Source of the DNA: Christiangramia crocea
Lineage (GTDB): Bacteria > Bacteroidota > Bacteroidia > Flavobacteriales > Flavobacteriaceae
Direction: 5' to 3'
DNA length: 64,000 nt
Assembly: GCF_022410465.1 (NCBI RefSeq)
Contig: NZ_JAJSON010000009.1
Coordinates: forward strand, 1-64,000
The notes below the pieces were generated by a model. The model was not told the origin of the DNA, made no database searches, and worked only from the letters and a program-made list of their open reading frames with translations. This document shows positions 43,420-53,104 of the stretch, in pieces. The position numbers and the translations under genes are program-made. Within the stretch, counting starts at the first letter, position 1, and every line of letters starts with the position of its first letter.

Positions 43420-45054
43420 ATGATGAAAAGTTTTAAAATAATTATTGGCTTAATGTTTTCGGTAATGCTGTTTACCAGCTGCCAGGAAGACGATCTGGGC
43501 CTGGATACTATCGTAGTGCCCAGTAATATAACGGTGTCTACCATTGTTAGTGAGGACGGTTCCGGGATAGTTGAGTTTGATGCTAGGGCAGATAATGCGA
43601 TAACCTATAAATATGTCTTTGGCAATGGAGAGACTAAAGTTGCACCGGGCGGTGCATATAGCCATGCTTTTTCTGAGAGTGGTGATTATACTGTTAGCGT
43701 AGTTGCTTATGGAACTGGAGGAACTTCCAGTTCCACCACTGTTGATGTAAGTATTTTTGTGGCCTATGAACCACCACAGGATCTTATTGATAAACTGGTT
43801 GGAGATGGATCCAAGGAATGGAGAATTTATGCTGAAGTTCCAAAGCATTTTGGGCTTGGTCCTATAGATGATACTGAGATTGCACAGTATTATGGGGCTC
43901 CTTCAAATGATAAATCTGGAACCGGTATGTATGATGATCGATATATATTTAGGGAAGATGGAACTTTTGTCCATATCACTGATAATACGAACGATGAACC
44001 TGAAACAAATCCTGAAGGAACTGTATTTGGAAGAATTAATTTTATTGATGAACTGGGTGGTTGTGCCGATTGTGAAGTTCAGGGTGCTGACGTACTGAAT
44101 ATTCCTTATAATGATTATACTGAAAACTGGGCTGTGATCGCACCCGGAGGAGCAGAAACAATAGCGCTTACCGGTCGTGGCTTTATTGGTTATTATACGG
44201 GAGGGGATCATAGATATGAAATTTATGATGGCTCCATACCTAATCAGTTAATTCTTAGGACTACTGATGGTAATAATGAGTTTGACTGGTGGTTTATTCT
44301 TACTTCTGAAGATGAAAATGCAGAAGGAAGCGAAGGAGAAGAAAGCTTCCAATCACAATTTTCTACCGAGGTATGGGCAGACGAATTTAACGGAGACGCT
44401 CTTGATACCGATAAATGGAATTACGAAATAGGTAATGGAACTAACGGCTGGGGGAATGGTGAAGCTCAGTATTACACAGATTCTGAAGATAATGTAAAGG
44501 TTCAGGATGGAAACCTTATCATCACAGCTAAAAGAGAAGCTGAGAGTGGTTTCAACTTTACTTCGGCAAGGATCACTACAAAAGATAAATATGAATTTAC
44601 CTACGGTCGCGTAGAGGTTCGGGCCAAGCTTCCTGCCGGAAGCGGTACCTGGCCTGCGATCTGGATGCTGGGAGCTGAATGGCCCGAAGAAGCCTGGCCG
44701 GGAGTTGGCGAAATGGATATTATGGAATTTGTCGGGAATAACCCGAATAGAATTTCATCAGCCTTACATTTCCCTGGAAATTCAGGGGGCAGTGCCATTC
44801 TAGGTGAAAATACAGAGGTTACAGATGTTACCTCAGAATTTCATGTTTACGAAGTGGAATGGACCGAAGATAAGATTACATTCCTTATGGATGGTGAAAG
44901 CCATTTGGAATTTGATAATTCAGATGCCACTCCATTCAATGACGATTTCTATCTTCTTTTAAATGTGGCTATGGGAGGATCTCTTGGAGGTTCTATAGCC
45001 GATGATTTTCAGGAATCATCAATGGAAATTGACTACGTAAAAGTATTTCAATAG
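43420..45054 (+). CDS. GH16 beta-1,3-glucanase (laminarinase), surface lipoprotein with PKD domain
   Basis: 544 residues. The lipobox ends at C21 (LFTSCQEDD) with acidic residues, so surface export is predicted. A PKD domain (about 35-115: KYVFGNGETKVAPGG) precedes a domain of unknown fold (about 118-300) and the GH16 jelly roll (about 308-544). The catalytic signature is GEMDIMEFVG, with E431 nucleophile, D433 and E436 acid/base. WADEFNGDALDTDKWNYEIG and NLIITAKRE are typical of bacterial laminarinases. It would cut laminarin on the cell surface before import by SusCD. The start could be either of two adjacent ATGs. Confidence 0.93.
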   Translation: MMKSFKIIIGLMFSVMLFTSCQEDDLGLDTIVVPSNITVSTIVSEDGSGIVEFDARADNAITYKYVFGNGETKVAPGGAYSHAFSESGDYTVSVVAYGTGGTSSSTTVDVSIFVAYEPPQDLIDKLVGDGSKEWRIYAEVPKHFGLGPIDDTEIAQYYGAPSNDKSGTGMYDDRYIFREDGTFVHITDNTNDEPETNPEGTVFGRINFIDELGGCADCEVQGADVLNIPYNDYTENWAVIAPGGAETIALTGRGFIGYYTGGDHRYEIYDGSIPNQLILRTTDGNNEFDWWFILTSEDENAEGSEGEESFQSQFSTEVWADEFNGDALDTDKWNYEIGNGTNGWGNGEAQYYTDSEDNVKVQDGNLIITAKREAESGFNFTSARITTKDKYEFTYGRVEVRAKLPAGSGTWPAIWMLGAEWPEEAWPGVGEMDIMEFVGNNPNRISSALHFPGNSGGSAILGENTEVTDVTSEFHVYEVEWTEDKITFLMDGESHLEFDNSDATPFNDDFYLLLNVAMGGSLGGSIADDFQESSMEIDYVKVFQ

Positions 45055-45081
45055 CTATTTTTTAGCTAAATTGTTAGATTT

Positions 45082-45102
45082 CCGGGGGCCTTCGGCTCCC
45101 GG
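45082..45102 (+). promoter_or_regulatory. Stable hairpin between GH16 and GH3 genes
   Basis: CCGGGGGCC-TTC-GGCTCCCGG, a 9-bp stem with one G-U pair and a 3-base loop, in the 65-bp gap. It has no T run, so it looks like a transcript-stabilising or processing hairpin instead of a terminator. Confidence 0.55.
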
Positions 45103-45119
45103 TATTAATCTCCTAAACC

Positions 45120-47402
45120 ATGAAAATTATATTCAAGACCATAGCATTCCTGTTTGTTGGAACCGGAAGTCTTTTTGCTCAATCTGATGCGATTCCCAGT
45201 TCAGTGAAGAATGTGGAAACCAAAGTGGACTCTGTAATACAGCTTATGACCCTCGAAGAGAAAGTCGGGCAGATGGTACAGTATAATGGAAGCTGGGATT
45301 TGACAGGTCCGGCTTCGGGTACTGATAATAAGCAGAAAGAGGAAAGGCTGAAAAAGGGACTGGTTGGTTCTATGCTTAACGTTATTTCCGTGAAAGCCAC
45401 TCGTGAAGCTCAGCGTTTGAATATGGAGAATTCTCGCCTGAAGATACCTCTTATCTTTGGTTACGATGTGATCCATGGATATAAAACCATCTTCCCGGTT
45501 CCACTTGGAGAAACGGCAAGTTGGGATCTTGAAGCCATGGAAAGATCGGCGCGAATTGCTGCACTGGAATCGGTTGCAGATGGTATTAACTGGACCTTTT
45601 CTCCTATGATCGATATTTCACGCGATGCCCGTTGGGGCCGAATCATGGAGGGATCGGGTGAAGACCCGTTTTTAACCTCAAAGGTGGCAGTAGCAAAAGT
45701 CAAAGGTTACCAGGGATCTGATCTTTCAGACCCTAAAACGATAGCCGCCACAGCTAAACACTTTGCTGGTTACGGACTTGCGGAAGGAGGTAAGGATTAC
45801 AACGCGGTAAATATTGGTGAAAACGAACTTCATAATGTTGTTTTGCCTCCATTTCATGCTGCGGCCAAAGCCGGGGTAGCCACTTTTATGAACTCCTTTA
45901 ATACTATTGATGGCGTTCCGGCTACCGCAAGTGAAAGACTTCAACGCGAGATCCTGAAAGGTGACTGGAACTGGAATGGATTTGTAGTTTCAGACTGGGG
46001 GTCAATAGCTGAACTGATTCCTCACGGTTTTGCCAGGGATAAGGTACATGCGGCCGAAATTGCTGTAAAAGCTGGTAGTGATATGGATATGGAAGGTGGT
46101 GCTTATGAAGCAGGACTTCAGAAACTGGTGGATGAAGGGAAGATAGATGAAACGCTGATAGACGATGCTGTAAGAAGGATTCTTAGGGTAAAATTCAAAA
46201 TGGGGCTTTTTGAGGATCCTTACCGTTATATGGATGCTAACCTGAACAGTTCATTATCTTATGATGAACACAGGAAAACTGCCCGCGACATCGCGAAGAA
46301 GTCCATCGTTCTTTTAAAAAATGAAAATGGTCTGCTCCCATTAGGTAAATCGGTAAACAAAATAGCGGTTATAGGTCCGCTAGCGGATGACACTGATACC
46401 CCAATCGGGAACTGGCGTGCCCAGGGAGAAGCCAATTCGGCGGTCTCAGTCCTGGAAGGATTGAAGAATACCGTACCTGAAAGCACCCAGATCACTTATA
46501 GCAAAGGCATTAGCCTGGGAGAAGGAGAACGAAGTTTCCTTATGCCCCTGAAAATTAATGAAACTGACAGGTCTGGAATTCAGGATGCTGTAGAAAAGGC
46601 TAAGCAAGCCAATCTGGTGGTTATGGTTCTTGGAGAAGACGCATTTCAGTCTGGTGAAGGGCGTAGTCAGGCAAATGTTGGCCTTGCAGGACTGCAGATG
46701 GAATTGCTGAAAGAAGTTCAAAAAGTAAACAAGAACATTGTCCTGGTACTTATCAACGGCCGGCCACTCGAGATAACCTGGGCTTCCGAAAATATTCCTT
46801 CTATCGTGGAAGCATGGCAGCTTGGTACCGAAAGCGGTAATGCCATTGCCGATGTGCTTCTGGGGAAATATAATCCTTCAGGTAAACTGCCGGTTTCTTT
46901 TCCACGCGCAGTAGGGCAGGAACCATTATATTATAATCATTTGAATACCGGAAGGCCATATAGTGAGGAACATGTGACCTATGCACATTATACCGATATT
47001 GAAAATGGTCCCTTATATCCATTTGGTTATGGTTTAAGCTATACCGATTTTGAATATGGAAAACCTGAGCTTTCTTCCTCCAGTCTTAATACAGGAGAAA
47101 CGGTGACGCTTAGTGTTAAGCTTACAAATACCGGTAAAGTTGCCGGGAAAGAAGTAGTACAGCTTTATTTAAGGGATCTGGTTGCCAGCCTTGCCAGGCC
47201 TGTAAAAGAACTGAAAGGCTTTAAACTTGTTGAATTACAACCGGGAGAGACTAAAACAGTAGAATTCAAAATTGATGAGGAAATGCTTAAATTTTACTCC
47301 GCATCAGGAAAATGGGAAGCCGAAAATGGTGAATTTGAACTTATGCTCGGCGGAAATTCTGAAGATATTCAGTCAGTAAAATTAAATTACAGAAAATCAT
47401 GA
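45120..47402 (+). CDS. bglX: GH3 beta-glucosidase (BglX-like)
   Basis: 760 residues, signal peptide about 1-21 (ending SLFAQ) and no lipobox, so periplasmic. N-terminal TIM barrel with the GH3 signatures IPLIFGYDVIHGYKTIFPVP, AATAKHFAGYG and nucleophile D292 in FVVSDWGSI; then the alpha/beta sandwich domain with GEDAFQSGEGRSQANVGL (acid/base region) and the C-terminal fibronectin-III-like domain. The length and order match BglX. It would release glucose from laminari-oligosaccharides after import. It overlaps the downstream GH16 by 4 bp (ATGA), so the two are translated together. Confidence 0.93.
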   Translation: MKIIFKTIAFLFVGTGSLFAQSDAIPSSVKNVETKVDSVIQLMTLEEKVGQMVQYNGSWDLTGPASGTDNKQKEERLKKGLVGSMLNVISVKATREAQRLNMENSRLKIPLIFGYDVIHGYKTIFPVPLGETASWDLEAMERSARIAALESVADGINWTFSPMIDISRDARWGRIMEGSGEDPFLTSKVAVAKVKGYQGSDLSDPKTIAATAKHFAGYGLAEGGKDYNAVNIGENELHNVVLPPFHAAAKAGVATFMNSFNTIDGVPATASERLQREILKGDWNWNGFVVSDWGSIAELIPHGFARDKVHAAEIAVKAGSDMDMEGGAYEAGLQKLVDEGKIDETLIDDAVRRILRVKFKMGLFEDPYRYMDANLNSSLSYDEHRKTARDIAKKSIVLLKNENGLLPLGKSVNKIAVIGPLADDTDTPIGNWRAQGEANSAVSVLEGLKNTVPESTQITYSKGISLGEGERSFLMPLKINETDRSGIQDAVEKAKQANLVVMVLGEDAFQSGEGRSQANVGLAGLQMELLKEVQKVNKNIVLVLINGRPLEITWASENIPSIVEAWQLGTESGNAIADVLLGKYNPSGKLPVSFPRAVGQEPLYYNHLNTGRPYSEEHVTYAHYTDIENGPLYPFGYGLSYTDFEYGKPELSSSSLNTGETVTLSVKLTNTGKVAGKEVVQLYLRDLVASLARPVKELKGFKLVELQPGETKTVEFKIDEEMLKFYSASGKWEAENGEFELMLGGNSEDIQSVKLNYRKS

Positions 47403-48175
47403 AAAACTTTTCAAAACTAATAGTATCCGGAGGATTTCTTCTTGGAGTGGCAATTTCAGGAACAGCCCAGGGAAAGGTGATCTTTGAGGAAGATTTCAGT
47501 GGAGATAGCCTGGACATGAGTTCCTGGAGTTATGAAGAAGGAGATGGTTGTCCTAATCTCTGCGGATGGGGTAATAACGAGGAGCAGGTATACGACCGCA
47601 ATTATGTTGAGGTAGAAGATGGGAAGCTTGTGATCACTGCGGTAAAAAAAGACGGAGAGTATTATTCGGGAAAGATAAACTCCAGGGATAAGGTGGAATT
47701 TAAATATGGAGAGGTCGAGGTACGTGCCAAACTTGGAACCGGCAAGGGTATATGGCCTGCTTTCTGGATGCTTGGGACAGATATCAACGAAGTGGGATGG
47801 CCTGCCAGTGGGGAGATCGATATCCTGGAATATGTAGGCCGTGAACCTGATATGGTCTTTACTTCACTACATACTCCTGCCAGTCATGGTGAAACCATTA
47901 ATACTAAAAAAACCAGATTTGAAGATATTGAAGAAGGCTACCATACATATAAAGCAGTATGGACAAAAGACTATATTGAATTCTTTGTAGACGGGAATCA
48001 GGTATATAAGTTTACTCCGGAAAAGTATGATGACGAGCATTATCCCTTCAGAAAGGATTTTTACTTTCTGATCAATATGGCCGTAGGAGGCAATTTTGGT
48101 GGTCCCGAGGTAGACGATTCTATTTTTCCTGTGAAATATTATATAGATCACATTAAGGTAACCCAAACCAACTAA
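47399..48175 (+). CDS. GH16 beta-1,3-glucanase, periplasmic
   Basis: 258 residues. A signal peptide (about 1-24, ending SGTAQG) and no lipobox suggest a soluble periplasmic enzyme. It is only a catalytic GH16 domain, with the signature SGEIDILEYVG: E139 nucleophile, D141, E144 acid/base, plus FEEDFSGDSLDMSSWSYEEG and VRAKLGTGKGIWPAFWMLG. It overlaps GH3 by 4 bp and ends the laminarin PUL operon. Together with the surface GH16 it would give two-step cutting: large fragments outside, short oligomers inside. Confidence 0.93.
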   Translation: MKNFSKLIVSGGFLLGVAISGTAQGKVIFEEDFSGDSLDMSSWSYEEGDGCPNLCGWGNNEEQVYDRNYVEVEDGKLVITAVKKDGEYYSGKINSRDKVEFKYGEVEVRAKLGTGKGIWPAFWMLGTDINEVGWPASGEIDILEYVGREPDMVFTSLHTPASHGETINTKKTRFEDIEEGYHTYKAVWTKDYIEFFVDGNQVYKFTPEKYDDEHYPFRKDFYFLINMAVGGNFGGPEVDDSIFPVKYYIDHIKVTQTN

Positions 48176-48181
48176 CTAAAT

Positions 48182-48251
48182 AAGCGGAGCCGGCTGTTTG
48201 AAAATTGGGCTTGAATTAGCGTTCTACTAATCTATTACTAAGGTTCCGCTT
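48182..48251. terminator. Possible bidirectional terminator between the PUL and tadA
   Basis: AAGCGGAGCC (48182-48191) pairs with GGTTCCGCTT (48242-48251) with one mismatch, but across a loop of 50 bases. It overlaps the end of tadA by one base. Weak evidence. Confidence 0.35.
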
Positions 48252-48700
48252 TAATTTAGATTTCGCTTTTCAATAAAGAATCTTTTTAAAATATCCCCGC
48301 ACTCAGTTTCCATTATCCCTGATTTCACTTCGGTCTTTGGATGCAGTTGCACTCCAAACTTGCGATAGCCTCTGTTTGGGTCCGAAGCTCCAATTACCAG
48401 CTTCGGTATCTGACTCCAGTAAAGGGCGCCGGCGCACATCTGGCAGGGCTCAAGAGTAACATACATAGTACAGTTTAGAAGGTATTTCCCGCCAAGAAAA
48501 TTCGCTGCGGCGGTGATGGCCTGCATTTCGGCGTGAGCCGTTATGTCATTCAGGGTCTCGGTGAGGTTATGCCCCCTGGCAATGATCCTGTCGTTTATAA
48601 CCACGACCACCCCAACCGGAATTTCTCCTTTTTCATAGGCCATTTCGGCTTCTTCCAAAGCCTTTTTCATAAAATATTCATCGTTAAAAGGAGAAATCAT
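48251..48700 (-). CDS. tadA: Nucleoside deaminase, tRNA adenosine deaminase-like (TadA)
   Basis: 149 residues of the CDA-fold deaminases. The zinc site is complete: H56 and E58 in TAHAEMQAI, and PCQMC with C86 and C89 in TLEPCQMCAGALYWSQI. The sequence fits TadA, which makes inosine at the wobble base of tRNA-Arg; guanine deaminase-type relatives are also similar. It is divergent from dxs and converges on the laminarin PUL. Confidence 0.85.
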   Translation of the reverse strand: MISPFNDEYFMKKALEEAEMAYEKGEIPVGVVVVINDRIIARGHNLTETLNDITAHAEMQAITAAANFLGGKYLLNCTMYVTLEPCQMCAGALYWSQIPKLVIGASDPNRGYRKFGVQLHPKTEVKSGIMETECGDILKRFFIEKRNLN

Positions 48701-48777
48701 ATCCCAAATTTTAAGGAAAGATATAAATTTTGAACATTCCAGTGAACTCTCATATCCCTAATTAAGTTTTCATAATG

Positions 48778-48785
48778 TAACTTTG
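48778..48785 (+). promoter_or_regulatory. -7 box of dxs
   Basis: TAACTTTG fits TAnnTTTG and lies 6 bp before the dxs ATG. The TTG inside it would be an in-frame start but is better read as the promoter. No clear -33 element is seen. Confidence 0.4.
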
Positions 48786-48791
48786 TCGGGT

Positions 48792-50564
48792 ATGGCCGAA
48801 AAGATCCTTAGAAATATAAACAGCCCGGCAGACCTGCGAAAACTGAACAAAACTGAATTGAAGCAACTCGCTCAGGAACTGCGCCGATTTATTATTGATA
48901 TAGTAGCCACCAAGGAAGGTCATTTGGGTGCCAGTCTTGGAGTGGTTGAGCTTACCATAGCCCTGCATTATATATTTAACACCCCCGATGATCTGCTTGT
49001 ATGGGATGTTGGTCATCAGGCCTATGGGCATAAGATCCTGACCGGCCGTAAGGATATTTTTGATACTAATCGCCAGCTTGGTGGCATCAGTGGTTTTCCT
49101 AAACGAAGCGAAAGCGAATATGATGCCTTTGGAACAGGGCATTCATCCACTTCTGTCTCGGCAGCCCTGGGAATGGCAATGGCTTCAAATCTTAAGGGAG
49201 AGACAGATAAGCAACATATTGCAGTGATTGGCGATGCTTCCATAGCTAGCGGGATGGCTTTTGAGGGCCTTAATCATGCAGGGATGACCAAAGCCAATCT
49301 GCTGGTGATCCTGAACGATAACGCCATTGGAATAGATCCCAGCGTTGGCGCTTTAAAGGAATATCTTACCAAAGCCAGGGTGGGTTATAAGCCGGCTAGT
49401 TATAATATCATCGAGGCGCTTAATTTCAAATATTTTGGTCCCGTTGATGGCCACGACCTGGATGGTCTGCTGAAGGTTCTTGAGAAAATGAAGCAGATCA
49501 ATGGCCCCAAATTTCTACATGTAATTACCCGAAAGGGAAAGGGCCTGAAAAAAGCTGAAGAAGACCAGGTAAAATACCATGCTCCCGGGAAATTTGAACC
49601 GGCTACCGGAGAATTGTTAAAATATGATACCGACGGACTTCCGTTGAAATACCAGGATGTATTTGGTTTTACTCTGGTTGAGCTCGCCAGTAGTAATGAA
49701 AAGATCATTGGAATAACTCCTGCGATGCCTACGGGGAGCTCCCTGAAATATATGATGGAAGCTTTTCCTGAAAGGGCCTTCGACGTTGGCATTGCCGAGC
49801 AGCATGCCGTCACACTCTCTGCCGGGATGGCCACTCAGGGCTTTGTGGTCTATTGTGCTATTTATTCTACTTTTCTTCAGAGAGCTTACGATCAGTTAAT
49901 CCATGATGTGGCCCTACAGAATTTACCGGTGATTTTCTGTCTGGATCGTGCGGGTCTTGTAGGTGAAGATGGAGCTACTCATCATGGGGTGTTCGATATT
50001 GCCTATTCCCGGGCGATTCCAAACCTTATGATCGCGGCGCCAAGGAATGAAGTTGAACTGCGAAATTTGCTTTATACGGTGCAGCTGGGACTAGAAAACC
50101 CAATTATAATTCGATATCCAAGAGGCAGGGGTGTTCTGAAGGAATGGAAACTACCATTTGAAAAAATAAAAATTGGAAAAGGAGAATGTTTAAAGCAGGG
50201 TTCTGAGATAGCAGTGCTTAGTATTGGTAATATGGCGGGAAACGTTTCAGAAGCCATCGCTCAAATGTCTGAAAAAGAAAAGCTCGCTCACTACGATATG
50301 CGTTTTGTGAAACCACTGGATGAAGTATTACTGAAAAATATATTTAAAAAGTATAAGAAAATAGTCACGGTGGAAGACGGAGTGAAAAAATCCGGTTTTG
50401 GAAGTGCAGTTTTGGAATACGCCGCAGAGGCCGGTTTTAAAGGTGAAATTTACATTTTAGGAATACCGGATAAATTTATCGACCAAGGAAGTGTGGTTCA
50501 ATTACAAGAAATTGCAGGAATTCACGTTGAAGGAATAAGGCAAAAGCTGGAATCTATGATATGA
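48792..50564 (+). CDS. dxs: 1-deoxy-D-xylulose-5-phosphate synthase
   Basis: 590 residues from the ATG at 48792. Condenses pyruvate and glyceraldehyde-3-phosphate, with thiamine diphosphate as cofactor, in the first step of the MEP isoprenoid pathway; the product also feeds thiamine and pyridoxal synthesis. Signatures: LVWDVGHQAYGHKILTGR, the TPP-binding GDASIASGMAFEGLNHAG to NDNAIGI, and the transketolase central domain FDVGIAEQHAVTLSAGMATQ and DRAGLVGEDGATHHG. C-terminal transketolase domain is present. It is somewhat shorter than the 620-630 residues common in other bacteria but complete. DUF3078 follows after 38 bp. Confidence 0.97.
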   Translation: MAEKILRNINSPADLRKLNKTELKQLAQELRRFIIDIVATKEGHLGASLGVVELTIALHYIFNTPDDLLVWDVGHQAYGHKILTGRKDIFDTNRQLGGISGFPKRSESEYDAFGTGHSSTSVSAALGMAMASNLKGETDKQHIAVIGDASIASGMAFEGLNHAGMTKANLLVILNDNAIGIDPSVGALKEYLTKARVGYKPASYNIIEALNFKYFGPVDGHDLDGLLKVLEKMKQINGPKFLHVITRKGKGLKKAEEDQVKYHAPGKFEPATGELLKYDTDGLPLKYQDVFGFTLVELASSNEKIIGITPAMPTGSSLKYMMEAFPERAFDVGIAEQHAVTLSAGMATQGFVVYCAIYSTFLQRAYDQLIHDVALQNLPVIFCLDRAGLVGEDGATHHGVFDIAYSRAIPNLMIAAPRNEVELRNLLYTVQLGLENPIIIRYPRGRGVLKEWKLPFEKIKIGKGECLKQGSEIAVLSIGNMAGNVSEAIAQMSEKEKLAHYDMRFVKPLDEVLLKNIFKKYKKIVTVEDGVKKSGFGSAVLEYAAEAGFKGEIYILGIPDKFIDQGSVVQLQEIAGIHVEGIRQKLESMI

Positions 50565-50570
50565 TTTTTT

Positions 50571-50578
50571 TATTTTTG
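50571..50578 (+). promoter_or_regulatory. -7 box before the DUF3078 gene
   Basis: TATTTTTG fits TAnnTTTG, located just after the dxs stop and 24 bp before the DUF3078 start. No -33 element is clear. Confidence 0.35.
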
Positions 50579-50602
50579 CAAATCTGAAAACCTGAGTTAT
50601 TA

Positions 50603-51595
50603 ATGAAATTCCAAATCCTACTAGTATTTTTCTGTATTACATCCTTCAATTCCTTAGCTTCTGATTTTAAATATCATGCTGTAAATGACACTACGGCAAC
50701 TGCCGCGAAAGACACTACGGCTTCAGATACCATGATGATGTACTGGACAGAGAAAAATACTTTCGGGTTGAACCTGAGCGAAGTTGCTTTTGTTAACTGG
50801 AACTCCGGTGGTAATAATTCTGTTTCAGCTTTATTCTATTCAAACTTTGAAAGGAATTTTGAAAAAGATCTTACCATGTGGCGTAATTCTGCTTCTCTGA
50901 GATACGGAATAAATGCCCAGGAAGGCCGGGAGGTTCGGAAGACCGAAGATGAACTAAGGGTAAAATCTTCCTTTGGCTTTAGAAATGACAGTACCTCCAA
51001 CTGGTTTTACTCAGGTAAATTCAGTTTTAATACTCAGTTTTCCAATGGTTATAAATATCCGGATACCGAGGTGCCGATTTCAAAATTCATGGCTCCGGGT
51101 TATACTTTTCTGGGTGTGGGAACTGAATTTTCTCACCCCGAAGAGGATCTCCAGGTGTACCTTTCACCTATTACCTTTAAATCTACCTTTGTACTGGATC
51201 AGCGTCTTGCCGATGAAGGTATGTTTGGTGTGGAGCCTGCGGTAACCGATGAACTGGGAAATATTCTTAAGAAAGGTGAGAACCTTCGAACGGAATTCGG
51301 TTTTCTGGTCACCAGCGGGTTTAGTAAAGAGGTTTTTGATAATATAGACCTTGATAACCAGCTGAGTCTTTATTCAGATTATCTCAATAATTTCGGGAAT
51401 GTGGATGTAGACTGGCAGCTGAATGTGAACATGAAGGTGAACGACTTTGTAAAGGCCAATGTGGGCTCACATATACGCTACGACGACGATGTAAAGTTCA
51501 AGGAGGATACCAACGGGGATGGTAAACTTGAGACTTCAGGTCCGCGGATTCAGCTTAAACAAATGCTGGGCGTTGGCGTTGTTTACGAATTCTAG
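50603..51595 (+). CDS. DUF3078 outer-membrane-type protein
   Basis: 330 residues, signal peptide about 1-20 (ending SLASD). A short Thr/Asp/Ala linker (NDTTATAAKDTTASD) precedes the DUF3078 domain, which is rich in alternating aromatic beta-strands: WNSGGNNSVSALFYSNFER, YGINAQEGREVRKTEDELR, FYSGKFSFNTQFSNGY, and a closing GVGVVYEF. The pattern suggests an outer-membrane beta-barrel of Bacteroidota with no known role. It converges with dgt, the stops only a base or so apart. Confidence 0.85.
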   Translation: MKFQILLVFFCITSFNSLASDFKYHAVNDTTATAAKDTTASDTMMMYWTEKNTFGLNLSEVAFVNWNSGGNNSVSALFYSNFERNFEKDLTMWRNSASLRYGINAQEGREVRKTEDELRVKSSFGFRNDSTSNWFYSGKFSFNTQFSNGYKYPDTEVPISKFMAPGYTFLGVGTEFSHPEEDLQVYLSPITFKSTFVLDQRLADEGMFGVEPAVTDELGNILKKGENLRTEFGFLVTSGFSKEVFDNIDLDNQLSLYSDYLNNFGNVDVDWQLNVNMKVNDFVKANVGSHIRYDDDVKFKEDTNGDGKLETSGPRIQLKQMLGVGVVYEF

Positions 51596-51596
51596 A

Positions 51597-52943
51597 CTAT
51601 AAACTCTGTCCTTTATATTTTTTTACGGAAGCCACCGTCATCCCGTCGGTTAGTGAAGCCGTATATGAGCAGATGCCTATCAGATTTTCATAAACCGAAT
51701 CGTTTTTCTGTAGATGCTCTAGCTGTGGTACCGATTTCAGGACCAGTTTGGTAAAGTTTGAATCTTCAGCATTATCTCCCGGAAGCAGGGCTTTCGTGTA
51801 AATATCCAGCAAATAGGAAAGCATTCTATAGCCCGCTATTTCCTTGCTTATCACTTCTTCGCTCTGATAGATCTTTTCGATACTTATCTTGATGATATCT
51901 TTTATCTGTGCTTCGTAACTGCTTTTATCAAAAAGTGATTCGTGAAATTCTCCTTTTAAGATCGCATCTTCATTTTTCAGGAATATCTCGGCCGCTTCTC
52001 CTATGAGGGTATTAATGGCCAGAGACCTCAGGTATGCGAGTCTGTCTGCAGTATTGGTAAGGCCGTTATATTTTGTGGTATTGATATTATCCTTAACAAG
52101 TTTGATGAGGTATTCCAGTGCATAATCCTCATCGATCAGCCCCAGGTTGATCCCGTCTTCAAAATCTATGATGGTATAACAAATATCATCGGCTGCTTCT
52201 ACCAAAAAGGCCAGGGGATGTCGGCAATAACCTATGTCTTTTCCTTCTCTCGTGTTTTGAAGGCCTAATTCCTCGGCTACCTCTTCGAAAAACTGTCTTT
52301 CACTTTGGAAGAAACCGAACTTTTTATCCTCTATTTTTCTTGTGGGTTTATGCGGAAGGGATTCCTTTGGATATTTGGTAAAAGCTCCAAGAGTTGCATA
52401 AGACAGCCTTAATCCTCCTTCAATTCCTGGCCGGTGTTCGGTAAGTATTTTAAAACCGTTGGCATTACCTTCAAATTTCACGAGATCCTGGAATTCCTTT
52501 TCGGTAAGTTGATCTTTAAAACGCTGGCCGTTCCCATGGCTGAAATATTCACCAATTGCCTTTTCTCCCGAATGTCCGAATGGCGGGTTCCCGATATCGT
52601 GGGCCAGGGCCGCTGCTGCTACAATGGCTCCAAAATCGTTCATCTGGTATCCGAAAGTATCTCTGAGATGAGGATGTTTTTCCAGCAGTTTCTGGCCGGT
52701 TAGACGTCCCAGGGATCTTCCAACTACCGATACTTCCAGGCTATGAGTTAAGCGTGTATGTACAAAATCGGTCTTTGAAAGCGGTATCACCTGGGTTTTA
52801 TCCTGAAGACTTCTGAAGGCAGAAGAAAAGATGATCCTGTCATAGTCTACCTCAAAACCCAAACGGGTCTCATTCTGTTCCTTTCTTAATCTTTTATGTG
52901 TGTCTCCAAATCTTTTAAGTGACAAGAGTTGTTCCCAGTTCAT
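51597..52943 (-). CDS. dgt: Deoxyguanosinetriphosphate triphosphohydrolase
   Basis: 448 residues. Hydrolyses dGTP (or dNTPs) to the nucleoside and triphosphate. HD-domain metal motifs: HTRLTHSLEVSVVGRSLG and ALAHDIGNPPFGHSGEKAI, with later D residues in AADDICYTIIDFEDG. The start RRFRDLxD-type sequence and RTRL are of the dGTPase family. Belongs to the dNTP-balance genes clustered here with nrdAB and dCMP deaminase. The terminator for nrdA lies just upstream (53051). Confidence 0.93.
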   Translation of the reverse strand: MNWEQLLSLKRFGDTHKRLRKEQNETRLGFEVDYDRIIFSSAFRSLQDKTQVIPLSKTDFVHTRLTHSLEVSVVGRSLGRLTGQKLLEKHPHLRDTFGYQMNDFGAIVAAAALAHDIGNPPFGHSGEKAIGEYFSHGNGQRFKDQLTEKEFQDLVKFEGNANGFKILTEHRPGIEGGLRLSYATLGAFTKYPKESLPHKPTRKIEDKKFGFFQSERQFFEEVAEELGLQNTREGKDIGYCRHPLAFLVEAADDICYTIIDFEDGINLGLIDEDYALEYLIKLVKDNINTTKYNGLTNTADRLAYLRSLAINTLIGEAAEIFLKNEDAILKGEFHESLFDKSSYEAQIKDIIKISIEKIYQSEEVISKEIAGYRMLSYLLDIYTKALLPGDNAEDSNFTKLVLKSVPQLEHLQKNDSVYENLIGICSYTASLTDGMTVASVKKYKGQSL

Positions 52944-53050
52944 TTCGGTTGGTGGTTATCAGTGAATAATTCCTGGCTAAAAATAAATAAAAAAGAGGCG
53001 TTTGAAAATTTTCCGAAGGTCATCCTGAATTTATCTTATTAAAATAAAAA

Positions 53051-53074
53051 AGGGAAGTAACAGCTACTTCCCCT
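53051..53074 (-). terminator. Terminator of nrdA
   Basis: AGGGAAGTA (53051-53059) and TACTTCCCCT (53065-53074) form a strong stem. Read leftward it is followed by a T-rich tract (53050-53041), 31 bp after the nrdA stop. Confidence 0.8.
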
Positions 53075-53104
53075 TCTTAATCCAAATTTGAATTAGCCAA
53101 AATT

